Shown here: positions 45,546 through 57,382 of the stretch, piece after piece | Position numbering within the stretch: the first letter of the stretch is position 1 | Layout of the letters: every line of letters starts with the position of its first letter | Assembly (NCBI GenBank): GCA_963457665.1 | Contig: OY735202.1 | Span: 77,066,142-77,130,141, forward strand | Source: Thysanoteuthis rhombus | Lineage: Eukaryota > Mollusca > Cephalopoda > Oegopsida > Thysanoteuthidae | DNA length: 64,000 nt | Direction: 5' to 3' | Notes under the pieces: generated by a model | Told to the model about the DNA's origin: nothing | What the model saw: only the letters and a program-made list of their open reading frames with translations | Database searches by the model: none | Position numbers and translations under genes: made by a program

Positions 45546-45979
45546 AACTGAAAGAAATTTATAGAAATTATCTTTTATTTTTAATCAATTCAAAAATTGA
45601 ATTAAACATTTTGTTTCTTTTTATTCTTCCAATATTCAGATGTGACTGAGATTTTGTTATTAAAACAACAAACAACTTAAGAAAATTGAAAGAAAGATTT
45701 TCAATTACATTTAAAACAAAGCATTGAAGATTTTTCAAAGTTGCCTGAAAAGAAGTGTAAACATACCTTCAACTTAGTTTTCGCTTTTTCAGGTGTGTTT
45801 TGCATGCTTTTAGTGTGCAAAGTTTTGCATATGCTTGAAATAATTATTTTGACTGATTTGATTCTGAATTGGCCAGACAACATTGTGACATGCTCATTTC
45901 CAAGTTTTTTATTAGCTCAGGAATGTCCTGTTGAGGCTGCCATTTGACAGATTCTTCTATAAGAACTTTTTCACTTTTT

Positions 45980-46830
45980 CTCATTCATCATCATCATCAT
46001 CAGTCATCAGTCTTTCAATGTCCGTCATTGGACATAGACCTTCCCCAGGATTCGCCACACTTCTCTATCATGGGTGTCACTGAGCCAGTACTTCCTGAAC
46101 TTGTCTAGCTCGTCTCTCCATCTAATATTCTGTCGGCCTTGGTTGCGCATGTGATTTCGGGGAATCCATGTTGTGAGTCACGATGTCCATCGGTTATCCG
46201 CCATTCTTGCAACATGGCCAGCCCAAGGCCATTTGAGTTTTTTAATTGGATTCTATGATGTCTCTGACTCTTGTCTTTTCCTGGATGTACCGTGCTGTCT
46301 TGTGGTCTCTCCATGTGAGGCCCAGCATAATTCTTTCATGTGCACGTTGCATGGTTCTCAATTTGCGGATCTATCTCTTGGTTAGGTTCCATGTTTCAGC
46401 TCCATAAGTGACTATTGGGAGGATGCATTAGTTATGCACCCTTCTTTTTAGGATTAATGGGATCTTCTTCTTTTTGAAGGTTGAGCTTGCTCTGCCAAAG
46501 GTTTGCCATCCTAGTGTGATTCTTTGCTTGATTTCTTCTTCTTTTGAGGGTTTCATGAAGATTCGTTATCCTAGGTAGATGTAGTGATCTACTTTCTCCA
46601 GTTCTGTGTCTTCAATTTTGATTTCAGTGTTTTTATCTCCGATGTGATTGTTGCACATGATCCTTGTATTGCTGAAGTTCATGCGTAGGCCAACTTTCTT
46701 GCTATCTTCAATTGGCAAACTGTTAGCAACATCTTCGGATTCTGCCAGCAAATTGATCTCGTTGTTAGTGGTGACCCGATGTTTGATCTTACCCAGGCGC
46801 TGTAACTCATGCTACCCCCCCAGCCCCTTC
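45980..46830 (-). pseudogene. Family D LINE, RTE-like, 3' portion
   Basis: Reading on the minus strand: VGLRMNFSNTRIMCNNHIG and LEKVDHYIYLG (46566-46700) is the RT-to-thumb region of RTE-like LINEs. It is followed by ARMADNRW, a TWIPRNHMRNQGRQNIRWRD stretch and the DELDKFRKYWLSDTHD stretch (46060-46250). It ends in a short noncoding 3' end, GTCCAATGACGGACATTG, and a (TGA)n tail at 45985-46001. Frameshifts and stops are present, so it is inactive. Confidence 0.8.
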
Positions 46831-47139
46831 CAGAACTTGCTTTCTCCCCAGGATATGTTGAATCTTGTTGATTCTTTTGTACAAATACATTATACATCAT
46901 TCATTACAATTCTGCCGAATCATTCAATGTGAAAGCAGAATCCAACATTTACAAACAATTCTATTCATCTTTAGTTTTCAACTTCTGACTTTGTGAAATG
47001 TTACAAAGAAAATAAGTCTGGGTAGCACAAAAATGTTTTTATTCAAAATGTAATCCTTTCTTCTATAATCTATTCTTCCTCCCTTAACAATTTTCAGAGA
47101 AATTCATGGAGAACTTTTATAATAAGGACAGTCACAAAC
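46831..47139. other. No gene seen
   Basis: AT-rich intergenic DNA between the LINE and a family E copy. Nothing recognised. Confidence 0.4.
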
Positions 47140-47315
47140 ATATACAACAATGTAGGAAAAAAAAGCAGGCATATCCCTCAATCAGAGAAAGATTCTTGGA
47201 TCCACTCTAGAATTCAACCGATTCTTCCTTACCCCATTGTCCAACTTTCGACAAAATTCAATTTAAATTCATTGACAAATTTTGGAGATATCATGTGGAC
47301 AGATAGATGTTTCAT
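47140..47315 (-). repeat. Family E copy, reverse
   Basis: CTCAATCAGAGAAAGATTCTTGGATCCACTCTAGAATTCAACCG, AAATTCATTGACAAATTTTGGAGATATCATGTGGACAGATAGA are family E blocks in reverse. Confidence 0.6.
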
Positions 47316-47739
47316 TAGAAAATAGAATTACCAAGAAACTACATGAAATGTTTTAAGGCAGTTTCTAGGTGTCATCTTCCTATAATGGTGTCCTCTGGGG
47401 CAGGCACAGTCTCACCCAGATAGTGTCCATATCAGATGAAAAGTTTGAGGCATACATGACATAAGTGTGCCTCTGAAACAGGACATGTATTTAATTGTTC
47501 CTATTACTTAATCTCTGATCTTTTGTGTCTGATTATATTTCAGAACATCCTGCTGGGCCAATTTGATTCCATTGAAATGGGATCAAAATGGTTTCAAACC
47601 ATTGATTCTGGCTAATCATTGGTTGCCCAGCAATGCAATGATTGACAGCCTTTGTGCCTCATGAGAATTTCTCACCTTTTGGGGCGACAGGAAAAACAAT
47701 TATAGATACATTCAATTGTTGTTAAAAAAAAAAAAGTAC

Positions 47740-48860
47740 CTACTTCAGTTCAGTTCTCTGCTGAATTCATGCCGCACAAATTAAATGTATGGCATCCACA
47801 TGGAGAGGAAATGAGAGGATTTTTATCAATTGATATCTTCAGAATTCCCTTGTGCTTGGCTGCCATATTGGCACCGTTGTCGGATCCTTGACCCCTGCCA
47901 TCTTCCAAGAGAATGCTCAAAGATGGCTAAGGGTTCTATCCTGTTTCATATGTGCATGTGTTTATATGCATGATTGTGCACTCCCGGCCATACCATTTTG
48001 TCTACAAACTTGAAAAGTGGCAACAGTACTCCCCTAAATCTTTTCTAAAAAAGATTTTATTGATTTTTGGAAAAAAGCTTTTTTGACCTTTTTGGGGCTC
48101 ATTTTGACAGGTTCATTAATAACATCAAGATTCTCAAGAATTTGGATATTTCTAGATGTTTTTTAATTCTATTTTAGATGTTTTCCAGTGGAAAACGCCA
48201 GTGATGTCATACATAAAATTTATTCTGACAGTAATTATCCTTTGATAGAACTTTTTTTATGACTTCAAAATTTGATGCTATGGTTTTTCAATTATTGACT
48301 GTGATGGTAAGGGTTTCCTTTCCCAGGTTTGTGATGTCAGATGCTGATTCCTCACAACAATCTTCAAAAGATAGAAGTTTCTCTTGAATCCTAAAATCAC
48401 AATCTATGTATTAAAGGTAGTGCATGATAAATGTGATCTGTTCAAAACATGCAGAATCAGGGGTTGCATCAACAATTATTAAATAATATTTTGACTTTGG
48501 TCTCTCAGTATATATTTCAAACTGAGATCGGAACTAAGTGAATCAAGATAATTATGCACTTTAGCCAACTAATAATGTGCTCGCAATCTTTCTCCTTTTA
48601 CCAGTCTCTCTTTGACCTTCTGATGTGAGATCCCGATGAGACAAAAGTTTAACTAACCCAAGGAAGTCACCATTGTGAACATCACCGATCAGATGAGAGA
48701 TACAACAGAATATCAACCTCCTTTCACCCAAAAATAAAATAATGACATTTAAAATATTAAACCAGTTAGCCTCCTCAGCAACAAAAAATGTTCTGAGTAC
48801 CCGTTTGAATGAATTCATTGTTTGAGCTCTAATTTCTGTCTTTTGGTTTGGCAAACAATA
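47740..48860 (-). pseudogene. hAT-superfamily transposase remnant (DUF4371 / ZMYM1-like)
   Basis: On the minus strand, in protein order: a conserved NGDFLGLVKLLSHRD block (about 48630-48680), then SKYYLIIVDATPDSACFEQI (about 48440-48515), then GRGQGSDNGANMAAKHKG (about 47860-47915), then SPCGCHTFNLCGMNSAE (about 47755-47810). These correspond to the GNFL.L...L..YD, Y(F)SIIVDSTPD.S..EQ, CRGQGYDNGANM.GK.KG and VPC.AH.LNL motifs of DUF4371-type hAT transposases, and the order is right. Stop codons and a family F insertion between the second and third blocks show that it is dead. Confidence 0.8.
47935..48225 (+). mobile_element. Family F element inserted in the hAT remnant
   Basis: This ~290-bp segment is the second family F copy (TTTTGTCTACAAACTTGAAAAGTGGCAACAGTAC to AACGCCAGTGATGTCAT). 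It interrupts the transposase between two motifs that are normally close. It is therefore younger than the hAT decay and was itself mobile. No coding capacity, and terminal repeats were not resolved. Confidence 0.65.
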
Positions 48861-49940
48861 TCACGTAACAAGCACGGCAAAAGAATCGTCTTTAAATTCA
48901 ATCAGTTCAATCTACCTGCAGAGGAACAGGGGGGGGGTCTGTAACATGGAACCATTAACTCTCAAAAACCATGAAGACATTAAATTCTTATCAACTTTCA
49001 GACGGTCTCTCTGACACCTGGACATCATCAAACTGTTACCTTCTGTGGGGGCCAGCTTCTCCTTTAACCAATTCACTCCTGATTTTTAGCATGAGAAGCC
49101 TTTCTCTTTGCACATGCTCACACATGCACAAGGATCAGAACTAACAGACGCACACACCTATGTCTTTTTTCACATAGATCTATGTCCACTTGCATACGCA
49201 TTTATTGTTCATATTCTGTAATAACAGAATTAAGGAGCATAAACTTAAATTTGATAAATCAACTTTGGTTATTTGTTAGAAAATATTCTTTTCCAAATAA
49301 TAATTGGCAAATCCTGTTGCCGTATTAACTACATAACAGAAATCGATGAACAAGAAACATAAAAGTGGAGAAGGGAGCCGTCAGTTATGCTTGAGAACCA
49401 ATCATTGTGATAATAAAACATGCGTGTGCACTTTTGAAAAATCTTTATCCCCTTTTTTAAAAATTCAAATTAGAAAAATATTGTTCTTGTGCCTTATTCT
49501 GTTATATTTTAGATTTTCTTTGCTTAGAGTTCAAATTTGTGTAATATTTCTCCCTAAAATATTTTTGAAGCATTGTTTATTGGTCCCTGGATCAATTGTG
49601 TGCTGTAGGGAGCTGCCCTACCCTCTAATCAGCCCTACATAGATTTAATATTTTACAGGGAAAATTTCAGATCAAAATTCAGCTAATAAGTAAGTGTCAG
49701 ACTTTGAAAATGTGTGATTTAGATATGAGTCTATAAAGATTCAATACAGTGTGGTATCATTATCTAATTTTTGGATGACTAAAAAATATTTGGCTTTAGA
49801 AGTGTATGATTAGAATATGAGGACAGTTAGGAAAAATCTAATTCTGCCACCAGTAACCAATCTACAATTTAACTTAGAGGGTTTTGTTCTTGGGTGGGGG
49901 CGGTTGTCCAAAGAAGTTTTGTTCTGAGCAGCTTTTGTCC
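48861..49940. other. No gene seen
   Basis: Intergenic DNA. The 98-codon frame at 49346-49642 (+) is AT-driven and has no recognised domain. Confidence 0.4.
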
Positions 49941-49944
49941 AGGG

Positions 49945-50330
49945 AGAGCCTCATTTTTTCCAACCTGCTAAACCTCTTTTTCACTGTCTTACTTATGTGG
50001 AACACTCAGCAACCTTGAATCTGTCATATCACATTGTTCAAGTGTGTGACGCAAAAAAAAAACTGACCAATCACAGTCATTCATATATCTACTGCTTTCT
50101 GTAAAATTAGACCTACAATGAGTAAACAAGATTTAAAAAAATATCTTTTCAAGCATGAAGCTTCAAATTCCTATTCAGTAGCTGCTTCTGATATCAAATA
50201 TTGCATTTGATGGCAAGTGAGACCCTCGACCCTTTATTCCAGCTGGGAATACTGAAAAAAAATGCATTCCTCAAATTTTCCTCATCTATCAACACAATGT
50301 TTTAGACTGCACAACGAACTCTGGCCAGCA
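49945..50330 (+). repeat. Family I, longest copy
   Basis: CCAACCTGCTAAACCTCTTTTTCAC, GGAACACTCAGCAACCTTGAATCTGTCATATCACATTGTTC, CTGACCAATCACAGTCATTC link to the second half TTGCATTTGATGGCAAGTGAG and TTCCAGCTGGGAATACTGA. This joins the partial copies at 44.5 and 16.3 kb into one family. Confidence 0.6.
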
Positions 50331-50734
50331 GAGGTTACATTAACCTTTTAAGCCACTTCATGAAAAAAGAAAGTAGGTTTTATATTCTATTACATACATT
50401 ATATTTCTTGATTTTCAGATTTTTTTTTTTCCCAGCAAACATAATCTTTATTTTTAATGAATGTCTTATCACAAAAATGAGTCGAATTGCAGTAGAAGAG
50501 AAAATACCTGCTTTATGTTGATGACATAAAAAAGTTGTTTAAAGGTATTGTTGCAGCATATTTTTTCAAAATTTACTTAAATTTTTTGTTTTATAATTGC
50601 AATTTATTGACTGTGATGATTTTCACTGCTCTGGACAAACTTGATCTTTTTAATTCCTTTTGGTTCTAATATGAGAAGAATAAACACGTAAGTACTCTAC
50701 TATATCGAGGATTTTATTCGTAATGGATGCATAA

Positions 50735-51032
50735 TTGCTCTACTTGGTAATGACTTGGATGATGGAATCAGTGGTTCGAGTTCAAACTCTGGTTGGGGCT
50801 TTGCTTCACACTAATGCTCTTAGGAATGGCATGAATCCATATGTTCCTAAAACATCAGGGTGGGTTGGGCTCTCTAACCTCGGGAAGGCAGACAGGTTTA
50901 GAGAAGGATAACTCTGATTCAAAAATCAGGGAAGATATTGGGAAATAAGTGACCGAAGTGATTCGGAAAAAAAAAAAAATTTTGAAAAAGTTTTTTTGAT
51001 GTTTAGTGTTCAAAGCTGTACAGCTTTCTCAA

Positions 51033-51090
<58 letters not shown>
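50735..51090 (+). repeat. Family C tRNA-derived SINE with (TA)n tail
   Basis: The head CTCTACTTGGTAATGACTTGG and CAGTGGTTCGAGTTCAAACTC carries A- and B-box-like sequence. The body is GTGACCGAAGTGATTCGG and TGATGTTTAGTGTTCAAAGCTGTACAGC. The tail is the TA run 51036-51088. This is the most complete copy. Confidence 0.7.
51036..51088. repeat. (TA)n tract, SINE tail
   Basis: A pure TA run that forms the 3' end of the family C SINE copy. The 27.6-kb copy ends in a shorter TA-rich tail at the same place. Confidence 0.9.
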
Positions 51091-51094
<4 letters not shown>

Positions 51095-51309
51095 ATGTAG
51101 ATGAAATTGACAATCAGTACGTGAAAAGAAAAACTTAAAAGAAAGCAGGTCTTACATCTAAAATTTTTTTATCATTCCGTGGGCATGTTTTGATGCATTT
51201 TGACAAGTGCCATCTGCTTGCTCTTAAGTTTTCTCATCACCTTCCAATTGTCACTTTTATCAACATTTTGTCAGATCACTTCAAATCCACAATACAAATA
51301 TACATATAT

Positions 51310-51590
51310 ATATTAGAGCCGTGTCTTTTTTTCAAGGTATATGATAACAACTGTGTCTGTCACACGTATATTGATTTAAGAAAACTTTTTTTTAAAGACC
51401 AACTTAGAAGAGCTGTATCTGTCAGACTTATGATAACTTAAGATGCTTTTATTTTAGAAGATATAATAAGAGCCATGTTACATTTATTTGACTCAAAAGG
51501 CCTTTATTTCAAAATGTATATGAAGAGCTGTGTCTGTCACACTCATGTTGACTTAAGAAACCCTTATTTTAAAATGTATAACTAGAATGA
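51310..51590 (+). repeat. Short tandem array, 4-5 units of about 55-65 bp
   Basis: Units read GAGCTGTGTCTGTCACACTCATGTTGACTTAAGAAACCCTTATTTTAAAATGTATA with variation. They start near 51314 (partial), 51349, 51407, 51470 and 51525. Diverged between units; non-coding. Confidence 0.65.
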
Positions 51591-53700
51591 GAGGAATGTA
51601 TTGACGTCATAGTGGAACATCTGTTGAAGTACTAATTCTTTCCTTTTTAAATGAAGTAGTTACAGATGTTGAAAAATGGATTAATTAATGAAGAAAATTA
51701 TCCCTTGATCTGGAAAAAGCCTGAACATCTTGACATAAGCAGATAAGGGGAAAACGTCCTTCTTCCTGTTTGGTGAGATCCAAAAAGGTTGAGTGCACCT
51801 TACCTGTAACTCTGAAAACCAAAATGTTCCAAAATTCAAAACTTTCTGAGAGCCAATGTGAAGAGAAAAATTCTACACCTGACTGCAGTATGATTCAAAG
51901 ACAACGCAAAACCAATTTCAAAGTCAATTAACTCATTCCGACTACTGTAAAAGTTTGGTTATCTTCGTGAAATTCTTTAGAAACATAAAACTATATTTAC
52001 ATCACAAATGGTGAAGAACAGAATAAGTCTCAAAACGAATTGTCCCTACCAGATCTACCTGCATTAATTACTGTATTTTCTGCCTATTCTCTTACCTGTA
52101 CAAATATATTGAGAAAATGGCAAAAAGGCTGCAGATACCCGTTTGAGTAGCAGTGATAAGTGAGAGCGTTTGTATTTATTCCATCATGCCCATGCAAATA
52201 TTCCAAATTTGATGTTCAAAACTCTTCAGGTCCCAAGCATTGTGGATAAGGGGTATAATTTGCTGAGACTTGGACAAAATGTTCTTATGCAAAGCTGCAG
52301 TGAGTAATTGGCTCGTTTGAATGATGCACTGGAAGAGATAAGTCTGGAAAATGAAGTTGACCAGTGATTATTGTGCGTGAGAATGGTTGTAGGACAAGAA
52401 GTTATAATGTATAATGTGCGGTAGGGAAAAAAGTCATTGGAAAATTTTTTAAAAAAAGAAGTGATATTTTATTTTTTTCTCATTTCTTGAGACAAATTAA
52501 TTTATATCTAAATAAAAAAAGGAATCTTTTGATTTTTAGAAAGAGAACCAAATAAATAATAGTAATGAAATAATATTTAGATAAAAGAAGTAATATTTTG
52601 ATTTATCTAATCTATAGTAACAGAATAATACATAGATAAAAGAAGCTGAAGTTATCTTGAGAGTGGGGTCGAGTGAGGTCCTTTCCCAGACGTTTTCTTT
52701 CTGGTTCGGTACGATAGACTGAAAGTAAGGATCTAATTCATTGTAAAAGTTACATTGTTAATAGAACAGTCAGAAAGAGTCCCCTAGAAAAAAAATTCAC
52801 AGATTAATTTTTCTCAAAACAGACAAATTCCCCGAGGAAAAAATGTTTTGATTGAAAGCACAAAAAATTACTCGCGGAAAAACATTTGAAAAAGATTTTT
52901 TTTTTAAATTTTAGGTTTTATCAAATCTCAAACTTCGTTCAAATTATTTTCATTTCTTTTCAGAATCTTTCAAAAAGTAGTTCAGAAAAAGTTAATTTGC
53001 CTCGAGTTTTTATTTTCTTTCTTGTATTTAAGTCACGGCAATTCTTCTCCAAGTGGTATCAGAGAGAAAGGTTTGTTTAAATTTGTAAATGGAAGCAATG
53101 AATAATTAATAACAAATTATTTTGTACAATAATGGTTAAAACATTTCTGAAAATTGTCAGAACAAGACATAAAATGGGTTTAAAACTTTGAAAGATATTT
53201 TTTTGACGAATAACTTTACATGTTCAAGCTATTATGACCAAAATTTAACCTTTAAAGAAAGCACCCAATAACAGCAATAAGCTTTAAAGAGTTCTTAAAA
53301 AAAAAAAAAAGCGTGAAGGTACCTAGATTTTAAGTTTTAATCCGGGAACCGCGAAATCTTGGAGTTATCTCCCCTCAAGACTAAAAAAAAAAAAAAAATT
53401 TCCAACCCGGATCTTATGTTGTACGTAGTTAACATTTACTATTTCACATATACTTTCTACGTCACCACTTTCTCGGTATTTGATCTGTCTTTACTGGAAA
53501 TTCGGAGTGGTTTGTGTTTATTGTCATCACATTTCTCTCTCATCACGTGAACCGGAGAAAAAGCCAAAACAGACTAACCAAAGAGTCAAGCACCTGAAAC
53601 TGACACAGATGCTCTTCCGTACCTCCCTCCATCGTTACAGGTGCGTGTTGCTCTATCTCTCTCCGTGTGTCGTCACTTCGAGTAAATTAATATTTGTTTT
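51591..53700. other. No gene seen
   Basis: Intergenic DNA. 52450-52650 has loosely repeated ATAGATAAAAGAAG / TTAGATAAAAGAAG motifs. At 53640 CGTTACAG|GTGCGT resembles a donor site, but no supported exon precedes it. Confidence 0.4.
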
Positions 53701-53702
53701 AT

Positions 53703-53704
<2 letters not shown>

Positions 53705-53733
<29 letters not shown>
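53705..53733. repeat. (AC)n microsatellite
   Basis: An uninterrupted AC run. The HTHTHT translation across it is an artefact. Confidence 0.95.
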
Positions 53734-53735
<2 letters not shown>

Positions 53736-54052
53736 AATGCTTCTTCTATCTCTGGTGATTGTTGTATACAATTAATTATCCTAGTGTATGTGATTCTGTG
53801 GTCTTTCTTGTACATTTAGTAGTACTGCTAGTAGTAGTAATGATACGCGGACGCTACTAATTCTGTATCTGGTAAGTTAAACCCTGAATCTATTTGATTA
53901 ATCAATTGAATGTTTTTATTACCAGGAGATGACAGTGTTTGTATGTGAATGGATTGATAGCCATAGCAATCACGAAGTCTGCAAAACCCGTTCTATTGTG
54001 TTTTTGGATGAGGAAAGTAGAAGTGGAATATGGAATTTGGCTCTCACACAAT

Positions 54053-55198
54053 TACCATATTTACTCGTGTATAACGCGAGAAATTTAATATAAAAAAAGC
54101 CGAGTCGAAATAGGAGTGTTGCATTATACTATAGTCTAAAAATAAATGATAACATATATGGATGTATTAACGATTTTCTGCTTCTAAATGTGGGGGGTCG
54201 CATAATATTCGAGATCGCACTTGTACTCGAATTTCCACCAAAACCCAAACCCTATTTTCTGGTGTTTCCATTTAATAAATTTATCCTTTCCTACGATATG
54301 ACAACACCCAGAAACAAGATTATTGCATTTAAAGAGCTTTCATTGTGATATTCTGAATGTTATTTTAGTTGAAATTGAATGTCGTTTTCTTCCCAAGTCT
54401 ATATTTATACTGTCACTGATCGATCACGTTTAATTTTGGATGTCTATTCTGTGTTGCCAATTTAGATGTTTTGTATCTAAATCTAGATGTTTTTGGTTTC
54501 GTCTAGATGTCAGAATTGCTGTTCAGATGAATTTAAAAGAATAAAATAGGTAATATTCAAAGAAAAAAATCAGTTCATAATTGTAAAAAAGTATTAATTA
54601 AAAGAAAAGAGTAAACATTTTAATGAAAATAAATTTTCACGATTAAAGTCACCTCTAATTTATTAATAATATGTAATATATTCCCTGTATTTTATATATT
54701 TGTAGAATCTAGATGTTTCAAGGTGTTTTTAGATGCTTTTTAACTGAATTTTAGATGTCAACTTGAAAATATCACTGGTGTATATTACTGTGTCACTTCA
54801 TTCATTTCGTTTTTTTGTTTTTTTTTTTTTTTTTTTTTTTTTATATATCTAACGAATTTCTGGGATTTTAGAAAATTTGTCACCTGAATTATGTAATGTT
54901 TGTTTTACCTAATTTGATAACAAGCAACCAGTGTTGATGATTGAAATGAATAATTTTAATTTTACTTTCAAATTGGTCTACTCAAGTACAAAAGAGTGAT
55001 CTTTATTATAAAGCGACCCCCACTTTTTGTTGTAAAAATACACACATATAACATATATGTGTTTGTATTGTGGATGTGAAGTGACCTGACAGAATGTAGA
55101 TGAATCTTTTTCTCTCTCTATATATATATATGTGTATGTGTGTATTACCCCGACTTTTTAAATTGGATTCTTCCTGTTATACACGGGGAAATACGGTA
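54053..55198. mobile_element. Inverted-repeat element of about 1.15 kb
   Basis: Terminal repeats TACCATATTTACTCGTGTAT (from 54053) and the complement of ATACACGGGGAAATACGGTA (to 55198) agree at all but three of about 22 positions. Subterminal GGGGGGTCGCATAATATTCGAGATC (54193-54217) and the complement of GTGATCTTTATTATAAAGCGACCCCC (54996-55021) are also inverted. No transposase recognised inside. A family G copy lies within. Confidence 0.65.
54445..54785 (+). repeat. Family G element
   Basis: GTGTTGCCAATTTAGATGTTTTG at the left, CTAGATGTTTCAAGGTG and TTTTAGATGTCAACTTG at the right, and repeated CTAGATGT motifs between. Reverse counterpart at 24.88-25.14 kb. Nested in the 54.05-55.20 kb element. 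Confidence 0.55.
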
Positions 55199-56338
55199 CT
55201 TACTTGACATTTTTTTTTTAACATTTTGCTGTCTATTTGACCAATTCCTTACATTTGAGATATTCTCGTTTCCTGGATTATATAACGTTTTATTTGATTA
55301 AACAAGATATCAGTGTTGTTGTGGAAATTAAGAGAATTAATTTTTATTTTTAAATTAAGTGTACAACTACTTGTTCCGTCAAAAATGACGGCAAATGAAA
55401 TGGACAGTTCATTCAGAGACTTTACAGAGAGACTGTATGTTGTCTACTGAAATGTTTTTGCTTATTTCATTTCGTTTTTACAGTAAGTCAAATTTTTTTT
55501 ATTGATTTTTACGTGTAATAGACAAGAAATAAATATACAAATATAGGCGGCTTAAGTAGATATTCGCAGCATTTTGAGTTGTTGATTAGTTAGTGGAAAC
55601 TAAACGAAACTAGAGAGGGCACTCCCCCTCTATTACTATTTTACTGACTACAACTGGATTTTGTTTCAAAATATTTTCCCACCAAGTAAACTGAGATGCA
55701 TTGCTTTAAAACGCGATTATTCAATTCCAATCATTCCCTCTTGTCAAAATAAAAAGAAACAAACCTGGGGAATTTTAAATGTTGGTACAGGCAGACCAAT
55801 TTAGTTTGAATTTCATTCAAAATATTATCTTTTCTGTGTCAAACAAAAATAAATTATGAAGTTAATAAATTAATATGCGGAAAGACAGAAAAGGGACCTA
55901 GACTTGGAAAATCCTGCCCTAGTTCTGTTGATTATTGTTGTTTTAAGAAAAGACTCACTAAGTTATCTATTTAATTATTTTTTCAGAAATAAGATCTGTT
56001 AAAATTCGATTAAGTAAACCATAGTAAAATATTACGTATAGATATTATTCCTATGCAATATGAGCAGCATGGATTGTATCCGCCCTTCGTTTCTTCTGGA
56101 ATTATTTCGTTTTACAAGAAAAATTAACTTTTATAAGGGAAGCAAGTGAGTTGGCTCCAAAGTGGGTGATCGATATACAGTGTGTGTATGATCTAAAACT
56201 GGACCCTTACCCTGTGTCCGTCTTACTTACATCCGGTGTTGAAATTACTATGTAAATAATACCTGCCCAGATTTTACCCTTTTTAGATTTAAAGAGATGA
56301 AAATATCTCCACTTTTTCGATAAAATAAACCAAAAAAG

Positions 56339-56392
<54 letters not shown>

Positions 56393-57020
56393 TTTTTTTC
56401 ACAAAATATTCAAGTTTTAGTTTCTTTCATGGTGGGTTGTTATTTGAAAAAAAAATACTTCAACAAATCGTTCTAATTTAAGAATTGGAAATTTATTGAG
56501 CTAAAAATAAATGGGTAAATCCAACATGCCGATTGAATTTCATTTAAACCTGTTACTTAGATACTTCTGAAAAACCGTATGAAATGAGAAGTTTAATTTA
56601 AAAAAATATCTATAATTATATTTACTTGACTTTCTCTCATCAAACTTTAAACGAAACGGCTGTAAACTAAGTCGCTTGACATAGTGAAATATTGCTGGCT
56701 TTAAATACATACATTTTTTTTTTTACAAGACACAAATACCGATGTATGAGATTCGGTTTGGTGAACCAAACTATGAAAAATATCTTTCCAATTTAGTTTG
56801 AACTTCTTCGGCTGAATCTGACCTTCATTTCATTCGGCAAATTTCCATTCTTGAGAAGAAGGTAAACTTTATAGTGAGTGATCAATTTGTTTATCTACCT
56901 TATAAAACTTGACCCTTACTTTGTGTCCGTCTTTTTGACACCCAAGGTTCTATTAAAAATGCGGACACAAGCAAATCATCCCCTGTTAGATGTATCTTCA
57001 GTAGGTCAAGGTATATATTT
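55199..57020. other. No gene seen
   Basis: AT-rich intergenic DNA with an (AT)n run at 56340-56391. No coding pattern recognised. Confidence 0.45.
56340..56391. repeat. (AT)n microsatellite, about 50 bp
   Basis: A pure AT run in intergenic DNA. Confidence 0.95.
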
Positions 57021-57025
57021 CGAAA

Positions 57026-57382
57026 ACTGTCAAAGGTTTCTTCATTTTTTAAAAAGTTTTGATATATATAGTGTGTACGTGTGTCCACGCCCAAGGAGGT
57101 AGAAGGCTGAACATTTAAACTTTTTACTCCTAAAATACTCCTAAAAACAACTTTATTTTCAAATTTCCCCCCTAGATAAGTTTTCATGGAAGGGGAGTTC
57201 AATTTGCAATGTAAATTTATGTTAAATTTGTACTTGAAAAAAGATGGACTTTTTTTTTTAGTGATCACTGTCGAATGAAAGCTGACAGAGAAGTGATTCA
57301 TTGATCATCCCTAACATGGCATGCTCTCAAAAGACGTTGGTCATGTGACGGTTTCTCTGTAGTGATTAACCGAACTTGTATT
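57026..57382 (+). repeat. Family A dispersed repeat, copy 9
   Basis: AAAGGTTTCTTCATTTTTTAAAAAG, GCCCAAGGAGGTAGAAGGCTGAA, TTGCAATGTAAATTTATGTTAAA, ATGGCATGCTCTCAAAAGACG and TTGGTCATGTGACGGTTTCTCTG, ending TGATTAACCGAACTTG. Confidence 0.7.

Noticed and set aside
45985-46001. CRISPR-like or regulatory (CAT)n repeat
   Set aside because: It is the (TGA)n tail of a LINE. No direct-repeat/spacer pattern exists anywhere in the window.
53596-53645. First exon ending CGTTACAG|GTGCGT
   Set aside because: The donor-like site is plausible, but there is no recognised protein, promoter element or downstream exon.
56900-57301. 133-codon minus-strand open frame
   Set aside because: Mostly lies across a family A repeat copy. 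Other copies do not keep the frame open.
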